Origin: an uncultured Ignavibacteria bacterium
Lineage (GTDB): Bacteria; Bacteroidota; Ignavibacteria; Ch128b
Direction: 5' to 3'
Assembly: GCA_937944105.1 (NCBI GenBank)
Contig: CALDZP010000046.1
Location: forward strand, 1 to 64,000
Length of the DNA stretch: 64,000 nt
Shown here: one piece after another, positions 9,883 through 20,027 of the stretch
Position numbering within the stretch: the stretch's first letter is position 1
Layout of the letters: the number at the start of each line of letters is the position of its first letter
The notes under the pieces: model-generated
What the model was told of the DNA's origin: nothing
What the model saw: only the letters and a program-made list of their open reading frames with translations
The model's database searches: none
Made by a program: the position numbers and the translations under genes

Positions 9883-10821
9883 CTAAATCAACGTAAAAGT
9901 CTGACCTACTTCAAAAATCATAACTTTTGTTTTATAATTCGGTGAAGAAGACCTTAACCATTGAATAGGTTCTTCGAACGGTTCTCTACCATGAGGAAAA
10001 GTTCTTGTATGCATTGGTAAAAAATATTTTGCGTTCATATCATCCGCCATTTTCAAAGCTTCCTCAGGATTACAATGCGATGAAATCCATGGTTTATATG
10101 CTCCAACTGGCATCAATGCAACATCAATATTCTCGTCTTTGAGTGATTTAAAGGTATCAGTAAATGCTGTATCACCACCAAAAAATATTTTCTTACCTTT
10201 CTTTTCAATTAAATATGCGTTATAACTTCTACCATTTACAAAACCTTTTGAACGATCATTTTCCCAGGGATAACGCCATCCAAAATGTTTTACTTTAATA
10301 GCTCTTATTTTTAAATCGAGAACATCAGTTGATTCATCCCAATCCAGTTCAATTATTTTTTTGAATGGAAGATCTTCAATTACATCTTTTGTCTTAAAAG
10401 AAGTAACAGCTAAAACTTTATCTTTAAATTTTTCTGAAAAAAATTTAAGTGTTGGATAATCCATATGATCAAAATGTGCATGAGAGAGTAAAATTAAATT
10501 TGGCTCAGGAATTTCTTCAGGTCTTATCGCAGGAGCAACAATTCTTTTTGGTCCTAGATTGCTGATTAAAGCATATAATCCTATTCGATTTGAAAATACG
10601 GGATCAGTTAAAATTATTGTTCCAAAAAAATTAATCAAATATGTAGAATGTCCAATCCAGCAAAAGTTAATTTTTTCATCTGACCAAATTCTTAAATCAG
10701 GTTTGTATGGTGCCTCTTTTGGTTCTAAACTTTTACTGACAAAAATTTTATTTACTGGATTTGTTAAGAGAATAGAAATCGAACTCAACGAAAAAAATTT
10801 CAGAAATAACCTTCTGTTCAT
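9883..10821 (-). CDS. Exported metallo-beta-lactamase-fold hydrolase (NAPE-PLD/UlaG-like)
   Basis: A 312-residue MBL-fold enzyme. The metal-binding signature is H114-A-H116-F-D118-H119, followed by a conserved KHFGWRYPWE, GGDTAF and MHTRTF. The PW and SHCNPEEAL region recalls N-acyl-phosphatidylethanolamine phospholipase D and related UlaG-like hydrolases, so a phosphodiester or lipid substrate is possible but unproven. The N-terminus MNRRLFLKFF resembles a twin-arginine signal (RRxFLK) followed by a short hydrophobic stretch, so folded, metal-loaded export via Tat is plausible. It lies 11 bases downstream of the EamA gene and is probably co-transcribed with it. Confidence 0.82.
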   Translation of the reverse strand: MNRRLFLKFFSLSSISILLTNPVNKIFVSKSLEPKEAPYKPDLRIWSDEKINFCWIGHSTYLINFFGTIILTDPVFSNRIGLYALISNLGPKRIVAPAIRPEEIPEPNLILLSHAHFDHMDYPTLKFFSEKFKDKVLAVTSFKTKDVIEDLPFKKIIELDWDESTDVLDLKIRAIKVKHFGWRYPWENDRSKGFVNGRSYNAYLIEKKGKKIFFGGDTAFTDTFKSLKDENIDVALMPVGAYKPWISSHCNPEEALKMADDMNAKYFLPMHTRTFPHGREPFEEPIQWLRSSSPNYKTKVMIFEVGQTFTLI

Positions 10822-10832
10822 TATTCGCTGTT

Positions 10833-11681
10833 CTAATTTTTTTTAAAGTTTTGTCTTCGCTTTTCTGCTATAATTGTTCGAACTGATATTGTTGACAAAA
10901 TTATCAATCCTCCTAAAATTGCAAAAGGTGACGGTTTTTCTCCATAACCTAAATAAACCCAAATAGGATTCATAACTGGTTCAATCATTGCAATTAAAGC
11001 CGCTTCTATACCTTCAATCCTTTTTATTGAATAAGTGAAAACAGCATAAGCCAGACCGATCTGAAATACTCCTAGATAAACTACCATCAATAAATTTTTT
11101 GAATCAATATTAAATTCAGGATACACAGAATTAAAACACAACATTGGAATAAAAATATTTCCCCAGAAAATCGCTGGGACACGATAACTCTCATCGCTTT
11201 TTCGAATTCCGAGTAAAAATGCGGCAAAGCAAATTCCTGATAGCAATGCGACAATATTTCCTTCAAAGTGTGCGGGTGAAAGTTCACCAACAAAAAATAA
11301 TGTCATCCCAAGAAATGCAAGAAAAACTGACACTACATTAATTCTTTTTAGTTTTGTTTTTAGTATGATTGGTTCTAATATCAAAACATAAATTGGTGCT
11401 GTGTATTGTAAAAAAATTGCATTTGCAGCGGTAGTAAGTTTTGTGGCAACTACAAAAAGAATTAAAATGCCTGCGTAAAAAAGACCATTCAATAAAATTG
11501 AATAATTAAAAACAAAAACTTTTTTTCTAAACAAAACTATAAACGTTAATGCTGAAAAAATTGATCTGTAAAATGAAAGTTGATAAGCATTTAGTGAAAT
11601 TAATTTTATAAAAAGACCACCCGTGCTCCATAATAATGCCGCAATAATTATGGCTATTATACCTTTTTGATGTTCTGACAT
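10833..11681 (-). CDS. EamA/DMT-superfamily transporter
   Basis: A 282-residue inner-membrane protein with about ten hydrophobic segments in two related halves, the layout of EamA drug/metabolite exporters. ALLWSTGGLFIK near the N-terminus and FLQYTAPIYVLILEP in the first half are family-like. The second half contains a matching IEAALIAMIEPVMNPIW. The substrate is unknown. It is the first gene of a two-gene unit with the MBL hydrolase. Confidence 0.85.
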   Translation of the reverse strand: MSEHQKGIIAIIIAALLWSTGGLFIKLISLNAYQLSFYRSIFSALTFIVLFRKKVFVFNYSILLNGLFYAGILILFVVATKLTTAANAIFLQYTAPIYVLILEPIILKTKLKRINVVSVFLAFLGMTLFFVGELSPAHFEGNIVALLSGICFAAFLLGIRKSDESYRVPAIFWGNIFIPMLCFNSVYPEFNIDSKNLLMVVYLGVFQIGLAYAVFTYSIKRIEGIEAALIAMIEPVMNPIWVYLGYGEKPSPFAILGGLIILSTISVRTIIAEKRRQNFKKN

Positions 11682-12005
11682 AACATTTCATGATTTTTTA
11701 TATACTTACATAAAAATAAATATTTCATTATCAATATCCTTATATCTTACAACTCAATTAAATCTGACTGAAATATATAAACATTTTTGTAACCTATCCT
11801 TACTTAAAAATAATATTCTATAAATTTGCTAAATTAAAATTAATAATGTCATAATATTAAAAGCTAAATCCAGTTTCTGAAAAAAACACTTTTAAAAACT
11901 CTACAGAAACATTATAAAAACTAAACTACTTAGAAAGAATTTTCTATTGAATTTCTCAGCTTTTTTAATCATTATTAATTTACAAAAATGATAAATGGAG
12001 TTTTT
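11682..12005. other. AT-rich spacer between divergent units
   Basis: About 320 bases separate the divergently read EamA gene and the outer-membrane protein gene. It should carry both promoters, but no motif could be assigned with confidence. Confidence 0.4.
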
Positions 12006-12722
12006 ATGACAAATAAAATTATCCTCTTACTAATTTTTTGTTTTTCTTTTTACAATATAGGTAATACACAATGGGGACTACTGAGACGAATGGGAATTGG
12101 GGGTGGTATTCATTTTGGAATTCTAAATCCATCAATGGCGGATTTAAATGAAGAATTAAAAAAATATGATCTACCACAATTAAACAAATCACTTTTTGGA
12201 TTTGGAGGTGGTGGCAATCTAACCATTGGTGGTATTAGAATTGGTGGTTTTGGAATAGGTGCATCAACTGAAAAAGAAAAAATTCGTTCTCTTTACGGAA
12301 CTAACTATCATTCAAAAGTTAATTTAGAATACGGAGTTGGATTCGGAACAGTTGGTTACGAACTATATCATTCAAAAAAGTTTTCAGCAAATGTTGATCT
12401 TGGAATAGGTGGGGGTTCGCTTGATTTATATATATCTGATAAAACAACAGATTATAATTCTTGGAACGAAATTCTTTTAATACCTGCGGGAATAAACAAC
12501 ATCACTCGTAAATTAAGTTATTCATTCTTCTCGCTTTTACCTATAATTACACTTGAATATTTTTATGGAAATTTTATTAAACTCTTTTTATCTGGAGATT
12601 ATAATATTATTCTAAGTGACAACTGGTCAAAAGATAATGATTTAAAATTAATTAATGTTCCAAAAATGAATTTTCGTGGTTTATCTATTCGGTTTGGTAT
12701 TTATACTGGATTATACTTTTAA
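12006..12722 (+). CDS. Predicted outer-membrane beta-barrel protein
   Basis: A 238-residue protein with a signal peptide (MTNKIILLLIFCFSFYNIGNTQ) and a glycine-rich, alternating pattern typical of small outer-membrane barrels. No family could be named. The start at 12006 is chosen because GGAG (11997-12000) lies five bases upstream and the signal peptide begins there; an in-frame ATG at 11988 has no ribosome site. It ends 26 bases before the subtilase gene, so the two may be co-transcribed. Confidence 0.65.
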   Translation: MTNKIILLLIFCFSFYNIGNTQWGLLRRMGIGGGIHFGILNPSMADLNEELKKYDLPQLNKSLFGFGGGGNLTIGGIRIGGFGIGASTEKEKIRSLYGTNYHSKVNLEYGVGFGTVGYELYHSKKFSANVDLGIGGGSLDLYISDKTTDYNSWNEILLIPAGINNITRKLSYSFFSLLPIITLEYFYGNFIKLFLSGDYNIILSDNWSKDNDLKLINVPKMNFRGLSIRFGIYTGLYF

Positions 12723-12748
12723 TATCTTGAAAAAAATAGGAGAAAAAA

Positions 12749-15610
12749 ATGAAGCGCTTAATTTTTATCTCATTAATTTCTTTAATATTCTTTTTGGGGT
12801 TTGAACAAAACTATAATGGTGAAATAAAATTAATTTCTAATGGCGATATACTGTATAGCTCTAATGAAATTATTGTAAAATTTAAAAATGAAATTAATGA
12901 TAAAACTAATCATCTTAATCTCATAAGTTCATTTCTGAAAATATTTAATGTCACAAATGTAAAATCCATTGAACCTGTTTTTACAGATAGAAGTAATTTA
13001 TCATTAAAAGCATCATTTGGATTAACAAGAATCTATTCTATCAAATTCTCAGGGAACGTTGATCCATTAATACTTGCTAAGAAAATTAGTCAACTTGAAA
13101 ATATCGAGTACGCCGAACCTCGCTATATATATAAAATCGATTTTTATCCTAATGATCCATTAATCGGCTCACAAAATTATCTATCAATTATCAAAGCTTT
13201 CGATGCTTGGGATATTTCCAGAGGTGATTCTTCAATCGTTATTGGAATTATCGATACTGGAGTTTATTGGAATCATCCAGATTTACAGTCTAATATATGG
13301 ATAAATAGTGGCGAAATTCCTGATAATAACATTGATGATGATGGTAATGGTTACATTGATGATATCCGCGGTTGGGACTTTGGTGGCCTTAATGGAAATC
13401 CCGATAACGATCCAAGAGAAGATTCCCCCTATCACGGAACGCATGTCGCTGGTATTGCATCAGCTGCGACAAATAATGGAATAGGTGTTGCAGGAGTTGG
13501 GTTTAAATGTAAGATAATGGCAGTTAAAACTTCTCGAGATGATAAAAAAGACCCAGGTTCTGGCGCTCCTTATATCTGGTATGGTTATGAAGGCATTGTA
13601 TATGCTGCAGATAATGGTGCTAAAGTCATTAACTGTAGCTGGGGTGGCGGTGGATTTTCACAGTTCGGACAAGATATTGTAAACTATGCTACCTCTAAAG
13701 GTGCACTTATAGTTGCAGCTGCTGGTAATGAAAATTCTGCAAGTGATCATTATCCATCAGGTTACGAAAAAGTTTTATCTGTCGCTGCCACAGGCTCAGA
13801 TGACAGAAAAGCAAGCTATTCAAATTATGGGTACACAATTGATGTATGTGCTCCGGGTAATAACTTATATAATACGTGGTCCTCAAATACATATTCTTTT
13901 TTAACAGGAACATCAATGGCATCACCAGTTGTTGCAGGTATTGCAGGTCTAGTTAAGGCAAGATATACTAATTATTCTCCTGAACAACTTACAGAAAAAA
14001 TTCGTGTAAGTTGTGATAATATATATAATGTAAATTCATCATATAATTATAAACTTGGTAAAGGTAGAGTCAACGCCTGGAAAGCATTACAAGATTCAAT
14101 AAACACCGCAGTCAGAATGTTATCTTATGAATTAAATGATAATCCTCCATTCGGAAATGGTAACGGAACATTAGAACCAAATGAACAGGCTGAAATAAAA
14201 GTCGTTTTCAAAAATATTCTTTCTCAAACAAGCAATTTAAATATAACATTGAGTTCTCTTACGGCAGGGATTTCAGTAACAAATAATTCATTTAATGCCG
14301 GCTCAAAATCAACAAATGAAATTTTTAATAATTTTAATTCTCCATTTAGAATACAAGCAAGCAATTCAATTGGTTATGATGTAAGTGTTACTCTTCTTAT
14401 TTCATATTCAGATGGAAGTTACTCGGATTGGCAAATAATAAACTTTGTAGCAAACCCAAGCTATGTAGTTTCAAATAACAATAACATTACAATCACAATT
14501 GGAAGTAAAGGGAATCTTGCTTTTAATGATTATCCTAATAATACTCAAGGCAAGGGATTTAAGTATAAGTCAAGTAACAATTTACTATTTGAAGGTGCAT
14601 TGATAATTGGAACAAGCCAATCGAAAATTTCAGATGTGGCACGAAATCAATCGGGTAACGCTCAAAATCAAGATTTCACAATAGTTACTCCAATTAAATT
14701 ATACCAGCCTGGTACAGTCGCAGATATGCAAGCCGTTTCTGTTTTCAATGATAACGGTGCAGGCAGTAATAAAATAGGGATCAAAGTAGTTCTCAATTCT
14801 TATTCATATTCTGATTTTCTAAACTCAGACTATGTAATTCTACATTATAAATTTATTAATACTACTAATACCACTATTTCTAACTTTCACGCTGGATTAT
14901 TTTTTGATTGGGATTTAATTGATGGAAGCGGTGCTGATGATATTGCTCTATGGGATTCTCTTAGCAAAATGGGTTATGTTTATAACCAACCAGGAACAAC
15001 TCCTTACTTTGTTGGTTCTGCATTGATCTCTCACTCAAATTATCATTTCAGAGCTATAAATAATGCTGGCAATGATGGAGGATGGGGAATTTATGATGGT
15101 TTCACAGATTCGGAAAAATGGCAGTCAATTAGTGGTGGTGTTTCTAAAACACAAGCAGGTGCGGGAGATGTTTCGTTTGTTGTAGCAAGTGGACCATTTA
15201 CAATCAATGCTGGTGACACATTAAATATTTCATTTGCTGTTTTAGCAGGAAATAATTTAAATGAATTACGATCGACCTTATCATACGCCAAACAAAAATG
15301 GAATCAAATAATTACTTCAGTAAATGAAGATCTGCAAGAACACTTATCTTTCAACCTTTATCAGAATTATCCAAATCCATTTAATCCAAAAACCAGCATT
15401 AAATTTACACTTCCAGAGAGTGATATAATCACACTCAGAGTCTATAACTTGCTTGGTAAAGAAGTTGCAACACTTATAAATGCCCGAAAATTTAATCCTG
15501 GTTCTTATGAATATAATTTTGATGCCTCAAATTTACCAAGCGGAACTTACATTTACGAAATCAGAACCAGCAAATATCAACAAACCAGGAAAATGGTATT
15601 AATCAAATAA
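12749..15610 (+). CDS. Subtilisin-like S8 protease with T9SS sorting domain
   Basis: A 953-residue secreted serine protease. In order it has a signal peptide, a propeptide with the fervidolysin-like ILAKKISQLENIEYAEP pattern, and a catalytic domain with D169 (IIDTGV), H229 (HGTHVAG) and S389 (GTSMASP). A long region of about 400 residues resembling beta-sandwich modules follows. The last 85 or so residues (FNLYQNYPNPFNP to RKMVLIK) are a classic T9SS type A sorting domain that would send the protein across the outer membrane. AGGAG lies just upstream of the ATG. The catalytic triad is complete. Confidence 0.93.
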   Translation: MKRLIFISLISLIFFLGFEQNYNGEIKLISNGDILYSSNEIIVKFKNEINDKTNHLNLISSFLKIFNVTNVKSIEPVFTDRSNLSLKASFGLTRIYSIKFSGNVDPLILAKKISQLENIEYAEPRYIYKIDFYPNDPLIGSQNYLSIIKAFDAWDISRGDSSIVIGIIDTGVYWNHPDLQSNIWINSGEIPDNNIDDDGNGYIDDIRGWDFGGLNGNPDNDPREDSPYHGTHVAGIASAATNNGIGVAGVGFKCKIMAVKTSRDDKKDPGSGAPYIWYGYEGIVYAADNGAKVINCSWGGGGFSQFGQDIVNYATSKGALIVAAAGNENSASDHYPSGYEKVLSVAATGSDDRKASYSNYGYTIDVCAPGNNLYNTWSSNTYSFLTGTSMASPVVAGIAGLVKARYTNYSPEQLTEKIRVSCDNIYNVNSSYNYKLGKGRVNAWKALQDSINTAVRMLSYELNDNPPFGNGNGTLEPNEQAEIKVVFKNILSQTSNLNITLSSLTAGISVTNNSFNAGSKSTNEIFNNFNSPFRIQASNSIGYDVSVTLLISYSDGSYSDWQIINFVANPSYVVSNNNNITITIGSKGNLAFNDYPNNTQGKGFKYKSSNNLLFEGALIIGTSQSKISDVARNQSGNAQNQDFTIVTPIKLYQPGTVADMQAVSVFNDNGAGSNKIGIKVVLNSYSYSDFLNSDYVILHYKFINTTNTTISNFHAGLFFDWDLIDGSGADDIALWDSLSKMGYVYNQPGTTPYFVGSALISHSNYHFRAINNAGNDGGWGIYDGFTDSEKWQSISGGVSKTQAGAGDVSFVVASGPFTINAGDTLNISFAVLAGNNLNELRSTLSYAKQKWNQIITSVNEDLQEHLSFNLYQNYPNPFNPKTSIKFTLPESDIITLRVYNLLGKEVATLINARKFNPGSYEYNFDASNLPSGTYIYEIRTSKYQQTRKMVLIK

Positions 15611-16175
15611 AAATACTTAAAAAAGATTTATTAAAAGTTATTCTATTAAAAATTAATCAGATTTGAAACTTTTCGATAGAGGAATCTTTTTATTTTGAAA
15701 AAATCAAAACATTTAATAATTCCTAGAAAGGGAAAATACACTAATACTTAATAATTAACCTTCAATTTTTATTATAAAACTTTTATAAAATAGTCTCATT
15801 ATAAAAATATTCAGTGAAATATTCTGAAAAAGTTAATTTTCTTTTCTCGACACTCTATTTAAATTTTAAATAATCCATAATAGAATGAACTCACTCCCGC
15901 AGAACTTAACATATATATTATTACAAGAGATAAAAGAGACTTGTATAACTTTAATTTTCAATACGAATTTATTACAGAATCAAAATTTTAAATTTTAAGT
16001 AAAAATAAAACTCGCTCCAGATAAATAATAATAGATTATGATAATCTTACTACAGAGATAGTTTTATTTTTGCTCCAGTGATTTTTCCAATATCTTTATC
16101 AAATTTCCAGCGAAGTCTCATCTTACAATAGTTATTCATTTCATATCTATAGTAATTGTATTGTATAGTTTTTTA
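15611..16175. other. Gene-free region between converging units
   Basis: This stretch lies between the subtilase and the terminator of the OmpA-like gene. Apart from the possible coding remnant at 16050-16172 it appears to hold only AT-rich sequence. No clear terminator follows the subtilase. Confidence 0.4.
16050..16172 (-). pseudogene. Possible remnant of a coding 3' end
   Basis: An open frame of 40 codons ends in TAG at 16050. Its residues include YNYYRYEMN, CKMRLRWKF and GAKIKLSL, which resemble the last strands of an outer-membrane barrel, and the codon choice is richer than in the flanking AT-rich DNA. There is no upstream body, ribosome site or start with support. It may be chance or the tail of a deleted gene. 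Confidence 0.2.
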
Positions 16176-16207
16176 AAATAAAAAAGCCGTCCAAATTGGA
16201 CGGCTTT
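16176..16207 (-). terminator. Intrinsic terminator of the OmpA-like run
   Basis: AAAGCCGTCC pairs with GGACGGCTTT around an AAATT loop; on the minus strand it is followed by a run of T. It lies about 20 bases after the stop of the 462-residue OmpA-like gene. Confidence 0.9.
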
Positions 16208-16226
16208 ATCAGTTTGATCGACTCAA

Positions 16227-17615
16227 TTATTTCTCAAGCAATTCAATTACAAGTACTCTTCTATTCTTCCAGTATTCTTTTCTAACTTTTGTAACTGGTC
16301 TTTCTTCACCAAACCATTTTGTCATAAATCTGTTCTTATCAATACCTTGACTTACTAAGTATTTATAAACTGTATTTGCTCTTCTCTCAGAGAGTTTCAT
16401 ATTATATGCAGCAGGTCCAATTGGACATGCATGACCTTCGATTGAGAACATTACATCTGGATTTTCTTTCATAAATTTAACAGCTTCATCAAGTTTAGCT
16501 TTTTCTTCTTTTCTTAAATCATATCTGTCAAAACCAAAGTACACTGTTACCTGATAAGCTTCTTCTTTTACTGGACAACCGTCTTTATCTACTTTCACAC
16601 CAGCAGGTGTATCTGGGCATTTATCTAAGTAATCTGGTACTCCATCACCATCGCTATCAACTGGACAACCATTAGCATCTACTTGAACACCAGCAGGAGT
16701 ATCTGGGCATTTATCTAAGTCATCTGGTACTCCATCACCATCGCTATCATCTGGACAACCATCTTTATCAACTTTTACACCAGTAGGAGTATTTGGACAT
16801 TTATCTAAGTAATCTGGAACACCGTCACCATCACTATCAACGGGACAACCATCTTTATCAACCTGGACACCTTTCGGAGTATTCGGGCATTTATCTAAGT
16901 AATCAGGTACCCCATCCCCGTCACTATCAATTGGACAACCAAATTTATCAACTTTTACACCTGATGGTGTATTTGGACATTGATCGTATTTATCGGGAAC
17001 TCCATCACCATCTGAATCAACACCTTTAACAAAAGTAAATCCTAATCCTAAAGTAACCGTTGCATAACCATCATTTGATTTTCCACTCTTTATACCTTCA
17101 AAATAATCCTGACCACCAAAGTTATAAGCACCTGCGAGATTTAAACTAAACATATCTGATAATAAATATTTTAAACCAGCTTCACCATAAAATCCCAAAG
17201 CTTTATTATCATTTGCAATTTTCTTTGAATGATAAAAAGTATAATTCAATCCAGCACTTAAATATGGTAACCAATCTGAGCTCCCATAAGAATAAAGTGC
17301 TCCAAATTTACCATCGTAAACAAAATTTCTTTGAGCATCGCCAGTCATATTCTTAAACTGGAGAAAATTATATCCCACAAGAAATCTCAAACCAAATGCA
17401 TGCCTATTATCTGTTGAAAAGAAATATTCTAATCCTCCCCTAATAGTTGGTAAATTCACCCGGTTACCTGGATCTACTACAGAAATATTTATACCACCAT
17501 CAAGTGTAGCACCGAAATATCCACTTAAGGGATTATATTTAACTTGTTGTGCTTTTAAATTCAGACTAAAGCACAATACTACCACAAAAAAAGTAAGTAT
17601 TATTTTCTTAAACAT
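16227..17615 (-). CDS. OmpA-like protein with barrel and five TSP3 repeats
   Basis: A 462-residue outer-membrane protein. Residues 1-23 are a signal peptide and about 25-198 form a predicted beta-barrel. Residues 200-349 are five 30-residue thrombospondin type 3 repeats (DSDGDGVPD, then CPNTP and GCP), which usually bind calcium and form a stiff rod. Residues 352-462 are an OmpA domain (EGHACPIG, LSERRANTVYKYL, NRRV) that grips peptidoglycan. It should tie the outer membrane to the cell wall. GGAGG lies upstream of the ATG. It is third in a run with two related genes. Confidence 0.92.
   Translation of the reverse strand: MFKKIILTFFVVVLCFSLNLKAQQVKYNPLSGYFGATLDGGINISVVDPGNRVNLPTIRGGLEYFFSTDNRHAFGLRFLVGYNFLQFKNMTGDAQRNFVYDGKFGALYSYGSSDWLPYLSAGLNYTFYHSKKIANDNKALGFYGEAGLKYLLSDMFSLNLAGAYNFGGQDYFEGIKSGKSNDGYATVTLGLGFTFVKGVDSDGDGVPDKYDQCPNTPSGVKVDKFGCPIDSDGDGVPDYLDKCPNTPKGVQVDKDGCPVDSDGDGVPDYLDKCPNTPTGVKVDKDGCPDDSDGDGVPDDLDKCPDTPAGVQVDANGCPVDSDGDGVPDYLDKCPDTPAGVKVDKDGCPVKEEAYQVTVYFGFDRYDLRKEEKAKLDEAVKFMKENPDVMFSIEGHACPIGPAAYNMKLSERRANTVYKYLVSQGIDKNRFMTKWFGEERPVTKVRKEYWKNRRVLVIELLEK
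16569..17018 (-). repeat. Five in-frame 90 bp tandem repeats (TSP3 coding)
   Basis: The DNA encoding residues 200-349 of the OmpA-like protein is five near-identical 90 bp units. The first unit (highest coordinates) is the most diverged and the later ones are very similar. This pattern fits tandem duplication or gene conversion. It is a coding repeat and not a CRISPR array. Confidence 0.9.
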
Positions 17616-17651
17616 TTTAATCCTCCAATTTTTGTTTTTAATATAATAAAT

Positions 17652-19121
17652 TTATTTAATTTTTGTAATAACAACTCTTCGATTTTTTTGACGTCCTTCT
17701 TCTGTTTTGTTGTCAGCTATTGGATAATCTTCACCCATTCCTTGAGCTATTAAAGATTTTTCTGGAATACCTAAACTAATTAAATATTTCTTCACTGCTT
17801 CAGCTCTTTCTTGTGAAAGTTTTTTATTAAACTCTGATGAACCCTGACTATCAGTATGACCTTCTATTCTCCAAAATGAATTCGGGTATTTTTTAATTTT
17901 TTCTGCCAGTTGTTTAAGTTCTTTTTTTGCATTCTCTGTCAAAGTCGATTTACCAACTTCAAATGTTGTCATACTCTGAAGAATGAAAGTTTGTTCCTCC
18001 TGTTGAATATTAATTAATTCTTCAGGACACCCTTCGGAATTAACTTTAACTCCAGTTGGTGTATCAGGACATTTATCAAATGAATCCGGGATCCCATCAC
18101 CATCTGAGTCTTTTGGACAACCTTTATCATTCACTAAAATATTTCTTGGAGTATCTGGACATTCATCGAATGGATCAAGAACACCATCACCATCAGAATC
18201 CAATGGACAACCTTTATCATCAACAGGGAAACCAGTGTGAGTACCAGGACATCTATCAAGATAATCCGGGACACCATCACCGTCAGAATCTATTGGACAT
18301 CCATCTTTATTAACAACAACACCTGAAGGAGTATCAGGACATTTATCAAATTCGTCTTCTACTCCATCCAAATCCGAATCCTTCTTAACACGAACAGGAC
18401 AACCAAATTCATCAACTTTTATATTAGGAGGCGTATTTGGACATAAGTCAAATCTATCAGGGACTCCATCTTTATCAAAATCCCTCAAACCTCCAAAATA
18501 CACTGAAAAACCTGCAAGACCAGTAACAAATAAATCTTTTTTTGAACTTATCCTTCCATCAATTTCATCTGTATTTGGATAGTTAACTATACCGGAAAGA
18601 TTTAGAGTTAATCCATCAGCAAGTTTTATTTTTAATCCACCCTCACTAAAAAATCCTAATTGAATATTCCTTTTGGTATTGAAAGCTTCATTTCTTAATT
18701 GATCCAAAACTTTTATCCAGTAAGTTGTATAACCACCGAAAGTAACATAAGGAATTAATGTATTGTAATTTAGCAAAAATGATAGTCCCACACCTGCATC
18801 AAGGAAATAAGTCAAAAAATTCATAGAATTTCTTTGAGGTGAGCCGATAGATAAAGGATTTGTATTTTCCCCTGAAAGAGATCCATATCCCGAAAAAACT
18901 TTTAATCCGAATAATGATTTTGCTTCTGATTCAAAAAGATATTCAAATTCACCACGACTATAGAATTCAGTATTAGATTTAGAAAAATTTCCTTTGTAAT
19001 AATTTAAACCACCACTAACTCCTAACCAGAATGAATTACTCAAAAAATTTGGATATTCTCTTATTTGTGAAAAAATAAATAGAGGTAAAAAAAAGTAAAA
19101 AATTAAAAATGGTTTTTTCAT
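17652..19121 (-). CDS. Second OmpA-like protein with TSP3 repeats
   Basis: A 489-residue paralogue of the next gene. It has a signal peptide ([19 protein letters not shown]), a barrel region to about residue 210, TSP3 repeats at about 214-366 (less regular, with one five-residue insertion RVKKD), and a canonical OmpA domain (about 375-489) with [25 protein letters not shown] and QKNRRV. The peptidoglycan-binding Asp and Arg positions are intact. The gap to the next gene is 30 bases and to the previous gene four, so the three form an operon. Confidence 0.92.
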   Translation of the reverse strand: MKKPFLIFYFFLPLFIFSQIREYPNFLSNSFWLGVSGGLNYYKGNFSKSNTEFYSRGEFEYLFESEAKSLFGLKVFSGYGSLSGENTNPLSIGSPQRNSMNFLTYFLDAGVGLSFLLNYNTLIPYVTFGGYTTYWIKVLDQLRNEAFNTKRNIQLGFFSEGGLKIKLADGLTLNLSGIVNYPNTDEIDGRISSKKDLFVTGLAGFSVYFGGLRDFDKDGVPDRFDLCPNTPPNIKVDEFGCPVRVKKDSDLDGVEDEFDKCPDTPSGVVVNKDGCPIDSDGDGVPDYLDRCPGTHTGFPVDDKGCPLDSDGDGVLDPFDECPDTPRNILVNDKGCPKDSDGDGIPDSFDKCPDTPTGVKVNSEGCPEELINIQQEEQTFILQSMTTFEVGKSTLTENAKKELKQLAEKIKKYPNSFWRIEGHTDSQGSSEFNKKLSQERAEAVKKYLISLGIPEKSLIAQGMGEDYPIADNKTEEGRQKNRRVVITKIK

Positions 19122-19125
19122 TTCT

Positions 19126-19824
19126 TCACCTTATTCTTTCTTTTCTAAATAAGTGCATCGATATTCCAGTTGTTATAGTTATAAATGAGTCATTTTTTCG
19201 AGAAACAAAACCATCAAATTCATCTATCGCACCTTTGAAATATTTTACAGATATATTATAACTAAAATCTTTGTGAATGAAAGTTCTTATTCCAAATTCA
19301 CCAGAAAAGGTTAAAAATGGACTCCTTTTACTATTTGTAAAAAGCGAATAACTATTATTTTCAAGTGGAATAAATGCTAAAAAATAATCAGCTCCAACTG
19401 CTAAATATGGTATAAATCTACCTTTACCCAAAGCAATCGTAAATGAAGGTTCTAAAAGCACAAAAGGTGTATTAAAAGTTTTTACTAATCTTCTTAGAGT
19501 TCCATCACCACTAAGTCGACCGGTATTTGATTCTCCTTTTAATTCACCATATGAGCCATGTAATCGTAATCCAAATGTTAAAAAAGATTGAGATGGGAAA
19601 TAATACTCTAACCCCGCCTTCCCTATATACCCTACACTAGGAGTTTGAAAGTCACTAAATGGCATCGAAAGTCCTACTTCAAAGGTTCCTACCCAAAATT
19701 TATCAAGTGAATTATATTTTGATCTTAATTCTATTATATTTTCCTGTGACATCAAATTATGAATTGTTACAAAAAAAATTGTAACCGTTAAAAATATTGA
19801 AAATTTTTTATGTCCCTTATTCAC
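19126..19824 (-). CDS. Barrel-only paralogue of the OmpA-like proteins
   Basis: A 232-residue protein with a signal sequence and a beta-barrel that shares layout with the N-terminal barrels of the two downstream genes ([48 protein letters not shown]-like FVSRKND). It ends where the TSP3 repeats start in the others, so it is a barrel without linker and OmpA anchor. The start is GTG, supported by GGAG seven bases upstream. It is first in the three-gene run. Confidence 0.7.
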   Translation of the reverse strand: MNKGHKKFSIFLTVTIFFVTIHNLMSQENIIELRSKYNSLDKFWVGTFEVGLSMPFSDFQTPSVGYIGKAGLEYYFPSQSFLTFGLRLHGSYGELKGESNTGRLSGDGTLRRLVKTFNTPFVLLEPSFTIALGKGRFIPYLAVGADYFLAFIPLENNSYSLFTNSKRSPFLTFSGEFGIRTFIHKDFSYNISVKYFKGAIDEFDGFVSRKNDSFITITTGISMHLFRKERIR

Positions 19825-20027
19825 CTTTTAACTCCAATTTTAATATCAATTTCACAAAAAAATTATTGTTTGTCAAGTGACTATAATTTTTTTTAATGTA
19901 AAAAAATATTGAAACTATTGAAAGTAGTAAATGAAGGCATTGCATTTAACTTTTGTTATTATTAGCAAATGAAGTTAAAAACATTAATAATGCTTTGATT
20001 CTTTAATATTTAATAGCAAAATAAATA
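19825..20027. other. Spacer between divergent units, upstream of the nadA leader
   Basis: This AT-rich region separates the barrel operon (minus) and the structured leader of nadA (plus). A perfect TTGACA box occurs on the minus strand at 19871-19876, but no good partner box was found 17 bases away, so it is only a hint of a promoter. Confidence 0.3.

Noticed and set aside
16569-17018. Possible CRISPR array from the regular 90 bp units
   Set aside because: The units lie in frame in a gene and encode TSP3 repeats; there are no unique spacers between short repeats.
18056-18313. An 85-codon plus-strand gene rich in His and Gln
   Set aside because: It is the antisense reading of the TSP3 repeats in the second OmpA-like gene; the pattern follows from the repeat codons.
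19871-19876. A perfect TTGACA box as the promoter of the barrel operon
   Set aside because: No acceptable -10 or TAnnTTTG box was found at the right distance, so it is kept only as a hint.
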